Of a DNA stretch of 64,000 nucleotides, positions 51,901 through 57,900 are shown in pieces. The notes below the pieces were generated by a model. That model worked only from the letters and a program-made list of their open reading frames with translations, ran no database searches and had not been told where the DNA came from. The stretch comes from Bostrychus sinensis (Eukaryota > Chordata > Actinopteri > Gobiiformes > Eleotridae): assembly GCA_020698575.1 (NCBI GenBank), contig CM036243.1, forward strand, positions 12,577,903 through 12,641,902. The letters are read 5' to 3'. The position numbers were made by a program, and so were the translations under genes. Numbering within the stretch: the stretch's first letter is position 1; every line of letters starts with the position of its first letter.

Positions 51901-54900
51901 TGTTCTGTGCATACTTTTGCTAAATGCCCCCCAACCGGCAGATGCGTAAATGGCACTATTAGCTAACACAGTCATGCGTGTCGTTTGAGTCTTTGTGGAG
52001 CATTAGCGGCTGAGTAGGTGTCTGCCAATGATGTAATTCAGACACTTCAGATCTGACAAGAAAATGACGCCTAAAGTGTTCTTGGGATTGTGTTCAAAGG
52101 GAGATGACCTCTGAATAATCACGTACTCACTGGCTGGCCTGAAAGATTAGGGTGAACAAATGCAATGACTTCTGGGCATAGTTCAAATGGAAGAAAAAAA
52201 AAACTATTAAGGCTATATAACTCAAATGTAAAGAATAATTGGACAGAAATGGGAGCATTTTGAAGGTTAATTGACCTATAAAGACTGTTGGTTGAAGGTA
52301 GGAAATCCCGCAGTATCCACCTCACCAGAGCGGTTCATCTCCTGCTGCTCCACTGCCTACACACAGTGTGTTTGTCTGCCACATGTGCAGTAGGTAAGTG
52401 CAAGTGTGTTCTCTACATTGTTAGGGAAGGTCATGTTAAAGGCAGTGTCAGCAGCAGTACAATTGAACCTTTGGAGACAGTGACTGTTATCATAGTGTGG
52501 ACCTTCCTGGAGCCCAGCGGCAATGGCAGCAATCATGTATAAGTAAACAGAGCAACACATCAAAACTGAAGAAATGTCAGAAAAGATTTCTATAAGAGGT
52601 TTCTACAAGTGCTACACTGTATCAGGAAAAGAAATCAGAGTATGTGATAACTATCTTGAATATTGCTATTATGGTAATAAGAATTGCAATACCTTAATAG
52701 GCATAGTAAAGGTAAAACTGTATTTTACATGTAGCCGCTGTCCTTCTACCATGTATTATTTTTAAATAATTTGTACATCCATTTTTTTACTTCTACTTGA
52801 GTAATATTATTTTGAAATAACAATACTCTTACTTGAGTACAATTTTGGGCAACTCCATCCACGTCTATACGCCTATGTAATGATTTCAAAAGCTTTTGTT
52901 GTGGAAAAAGCGAAAAGTTTTGGAAATGTGTGTTTCTTGTGCCTTACTTTGTTGTGTCATAAACCTGTAATTTATTCATTTTATTTTATTAATTTTACTA
53001 ATTGTATTGTTGGGAAATACCATAATTTGCACATTATGCTTAGTCTGATTACTAAATGCTAAAAACATAAAACAGATGTTTTATCCAGACAGTTACTCAG
53101 AACTTAGGTAAATTTTTTATTTTATTTTACCAAATATTTTTGGGACTTTTTGGATAGTATAGTGTAAATTTCTGTCCATTAAATAGATATGGTGTGTTGA
53201 TATTTTCTGGCTATGAGTGAATATGAGTGAATGTTCTCCCACAACAGCCAAGAGTCACATGTCTCCTTCAAATGGCTGATCTCAACTCTTTGAGTTACTT
53301 GCCCTGGCAGATTAGATAGAATTTATGTTTATTAAGTGTTGAAACTAAACAAAAGTCATTTTAGATTAAAACCTCATTCATCTTGTATTCCTTATACCCG
53401 TTAAGATGGCTGGAGTCTATCCAACCTACTATGGGCCTGGACAATGACCAGTTGGTCACAGGGCAGACATGTTCTATAGGCAGATTAGATTCATCAATTC
53501 ACATATACATGCATGTCTTTAAATGGGTGACTACCTCTCAGACTCAAAGAAAACTGTTTTATATAATTTGTATTATATTATGTATATTTTTTAAATCTTA
53601 ATTTTTTATTTTTTTTTTAATTTTAAATATTCTTTTAAATCATTGTAACAAAAAAATGAGAAACATATTTTAGTTATGTTTCAGCAAAAAAAAAAAAAAA
53701 AAAAACAGCTAAGTAAGAGTATGTGGAATAATGTATGAAGCATCTACTGTACCTTTAATTGCAGCAGCTCCTCCAGGTCCTGAATCCTCTTTTCTGCATC
53801 TTGTCTCCTGCTGCCACCCATCTCCACACTGCCGGCTGGGGACAGAGACCTGGAGCGCTGCACAGGTGCTATCTGCACACGAGTAAGCAAAGAAGCACAC
53901 ACTGAGAACTTGAGCACACTTCAATTACACCTGGGCAAAAACCCATGAAACAATTAACATCTGTAGAAACACTGAGCGAATGCCAATAGTGGAATTATCT
54001 GTGTTCACTCCATTCCCCTCTCACCTTGAGTACAACACGCACACAGTCTTCACTACACGCACAAACAAACATGCTACCAGAGGAATAAAGCAACTGGAGC
54101 GGTGTTCGCTACGACCTGAAGGGAGGCGGTTAAAGTTGGTGTTTGCGTGGATGCGTGTGTGTTTGAAAGCAGGAGTTGCAAGCTGAGAGCAGCAAAGGTT
54201 TCTCCCTGCGACTGGCTAATGAGTATGTTCATTTCCATTTACATTGTTTCTTTGACAATAATGATGTCCCATTAGGGGAGACTAAAGGGGCTATAGATTC
54301 CAGAATGTGCTGGGCTTCATTACAAGAGGTGGGCAGGGAGGCCGCTCTAATTGCTCTACTAGGGGCCTCCAGGTTACACTTGATAGGACAACTGAAAGAG
54401 CCGCCGAATAGGAGGGGGAGTTGCAGTTTGCTAGCCGTTCCTGCTCTGTGGAAATAAATAAATAAATAAGGGAGTGGAGAAGTGCTGGGGCTGTGCTGAA
54501 GAAAAGCAGTGGGAACAATATGCTAGCAGAATATGAATATGAGGGGAAAGGCGCTCCCCTGCGGTGCACGAGCAGAGCTGACCAGATGGCAGGCTAAAAT
54601 ATGCAATGCGACTAAACGCACAACAGTCCTTGGGCTGGAGTGGAAGGAGTATACAGGAGGAGGGGGCTTTGATGGAATGGGGGTCTATTATGGGAATGTA
54701 GACCAAATTGAGCTCATCATCCTAAAACATAGTCTCTCTTAGTCTAAAGTTATAATAATCACTTTAAGCTTTGCTCTAAGTGACTTTGGCATCAGAGTTG
54801 GTTCAACAATGTAAGAGTAAGTGCATATCCAAAAGACAGGTTTCCAGAGCCTTGGTGGTTCACCTGGTAGAGCACGTACCATACACTTAAGTGACTATGA

Positions 54901-57900
54901 ATATGACTTGGGACAATATGCTCTCTCTCATCGTGTTTCCTGTTCATCTACACTGTCTGTGAAAAATACAGGCTCATCAAGCCCCAAAATGATGCTCACA
55001 ATAAGACATAGAGCCCTGACCGATACGGATTTTTTGAGGCCGATGGCAATACCGATATTAAGCAACAAAAAAATAGCCGATACATTATACATTAGGAAAA
55101 AGTATTTTAAAGCAGTTTTCATTCCTCTCTTGTTTACATGAATATGGCGTGTACATCCCAGGCCACTTTATTAGACTAAACTTATTTTTAAAATGTTGTA
55201 GAAAGCTGCTTATTGTTCTTGGTGCTGATTGTTATTTAGGTTGTAGTGGGCATTGGTGTGGGGAGTATTATATATTTTATGTATTATATTTATTTATTTT
55301 ATTTAGCTTTAACTACATTTGTTTATCTTAAAGATATTAGGGAGAATTTTTTTCAACTGCTGAGAAACCAGCGACTGTTTGTCCTTTTTTGAATAATGCG
55401 CATGCGTCAGCCCTCCCCCACCCTTCACTGTTCCTTTCCAAGGAACTCCACAGCGACGTGCACGAGCGTTGGAACACGAGTGTTTGTTTACAGCCGGCAT
55501 CAGTAGATTCGCCTAAATCTAGACCTGCATTGTTTGTTTGCGCGACCTTTGACCTAGTTCCCCACACAGCCCCAGTCACATGCACAGTCACTATTGGTAG
55601 CATTAGCAAACTGACGTTGCTGTACAGTTGAAAAGGTTCAACAGATAAAGAAAAAAGGCATTTTTTTCAAACGATAAGATAAACGTACCTGTCCAGCAGA
55701 AACTTGGCGACCAGTGCATCGGTCTGAAGCCCTTTCTGTTCCTACAGAGCACGCCGTCCTTTGAAGGAATCGCCAATAACTACACGGGTTTTATTCTGCT
55801 CTTCTACAGTTTTTCTCCTCCTCCTCTGGTACACTTCAAAAACAGTTTTCCTTTTGTGACCGCCCGGTTCACGGTTTTCCTCAGCCATTGTACTCTTCGA
55901 AAGTCAGGCTGTCCGCGCTACAATGTTAACGCCGATAACGCGGCGCTAATGCCGGACTAGATAAACATAGTGTATACGCATGCACAGGAACAAGAACGCG
56001 CACTATCGCCGAAACTAGGAAGTCAGAATGATTGACAAGTCCGTGGAACAATGGTTAACGTACTCATGACGAAAACGATTGTGGGACTTAAAAAACCTCA
56101 TCCAGAGTCCACAGTTTATTAATATTATTATTTTATTTTCTAATACACCAATTTATAAGCCTTATACTGGGCAATGAAGGTAGTTTTAATAAATATTGCA
56201 AAAAATTAATTTATAAAGATCCTCCCTAATACCTTTAAATTTCATTTAAACTTGCCGTGCAAGTACAGCCCAGGGAGAACTACAAAATACATTTTGAATT
56301 TTTGTTCTATGACCTTTATGGCAAAGAAATTAGTCAAATATTTGTATTGCCTTTGAGCTTTTCAGGCCACGAGAAGATGATTTGGGGAGTTTTCTATGAA
56401 CTGCAGAGTAAGAACCAAACTGCTGGGAAATACTTCCGAGTTGGCGCCACTGCCCTCTGCTGGACAAATAGCAGAATGCCATCATTTACAAGTAAACAGG
56501 TCTTATTCCAGCACACAGTAAAAACAGTAGTTTATATCGGCGGATATCAGCAAGATTTCAGTCGATAACCTATAATTTTTTTATGGGCTATATCGGCCGG
56601 CCGATATTAGCGGCCGATATCAGGCTCTCTAAGACATTATCTTTTTTCTTTTCATTGGTCACAACAGCAAATCATATGGCTCTATCCATCCCCATCGGTT
56701 TGGTAAAGAAAGCCATGGAAGCGTATGTCCTGATGCAACTCTACTCATTCATCCAGATTTGGGATGGGCTCAGACAGTAAACTGGCTTGTGCCTCTTTGT
56801 GGTTGGGATTATAGAAAAAGACAGGTCGTCATGATCAGTAGCAGTAAGATCAGTGGCAGTATTGTAAATACCAGTTTGGGAATGTGCCTGAGGGCCACAG
56901 TTGACTCTTGCGACCTGATGTGCCCCTTCTGCTATCATGCCGACGTGGGTGCCAACCATGTGCTCCTGCTCAGCCTTAATGACTGTATGCAACTAATTAG
57001 CAGATTGATCTGCATATTTCTGATGAGTGGCAGGCCAACTTGGCTGGTCCACATGTACATGGGGGAAATGTACAAGGCCAAAGAGGGAATCCACAGCAAG
57101 AAAAAGTGTAAGACCAGTCTGAAATAATTTGAAATTCAAGGAGGAAAACATTTGGGAATAAACCATACTATGTAATTATGTAATTATGTATTTAATATGT
57201 TTTAATCAAAAGAATTGTCATATACAGGTGCGCATCTATCAATTAGAATATTGTGAAAAAAGTACTTTAATTTTGAAATGGATATATTAAGATTCAGCAA
57301 ACACAGAGCTGGGTATTGACAAGAACTTGGAAATATATCACAATGCTGTAACAAATAGCACAAAATTTTGGAAAACAAAATGAAAGTGCTTGCAGGATTT
57401 TTTGATAAAATATATTGCTGGTTTGATGTTTAAATGCAATACAAAAGTAGAAAGAATTTATTTTAAAAAATTGATAATTTAATTCATTACAGATATTTTC
57501 CAGAATCTATATCTTTGTACAGGTCCCAATTCAAGCACTTATTCATTTAAAATGTAATGATTATGATTATGTAATATTATGTAACATAACATAACTTTTT
57601 TTTACCCCGCAATATTCTAATCTATTGACGTGCGATGTGCCTGATTTTATGATGTGTCAGGAGATGATAAAGAAGGCCACAGTGATAAATGATTGTGAGC
57701 TGGTGCAGATGTTGTCTTTGGTCCAGTTGGTCACCTGTCTACCATAGGTCAGGAAGACACATGAACACCTTGTGCTTCTGTACCAACCATGTTGTGACAT
57801 TATTAGTCGATAGGCTTGACAGATAAAACGCAGCTAACACAATGGGGAGAAGATGCGCCTAGAGAGCACCTCGACCCAGCAGCTGGTCGGTGATGATGCC

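Larger units (their letters stand above)
49974..53752 (-). other. 3.8-kb cntln intron
   Basis: The donor is GTACAG and the acceptor TTACAG. Contents: purine-rich stretch 50400-50640, GC-balanced 50060-51180, a fish repeat near 52775-52860 (ACTTGAGTAATATTATTTTG), another dispersed repeat 53385-53540, and a 19-20-nt A-run near 53686-53705. The open frame 50343-50648 is purine low-complexity and not a gene. Confidence 0.65.
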
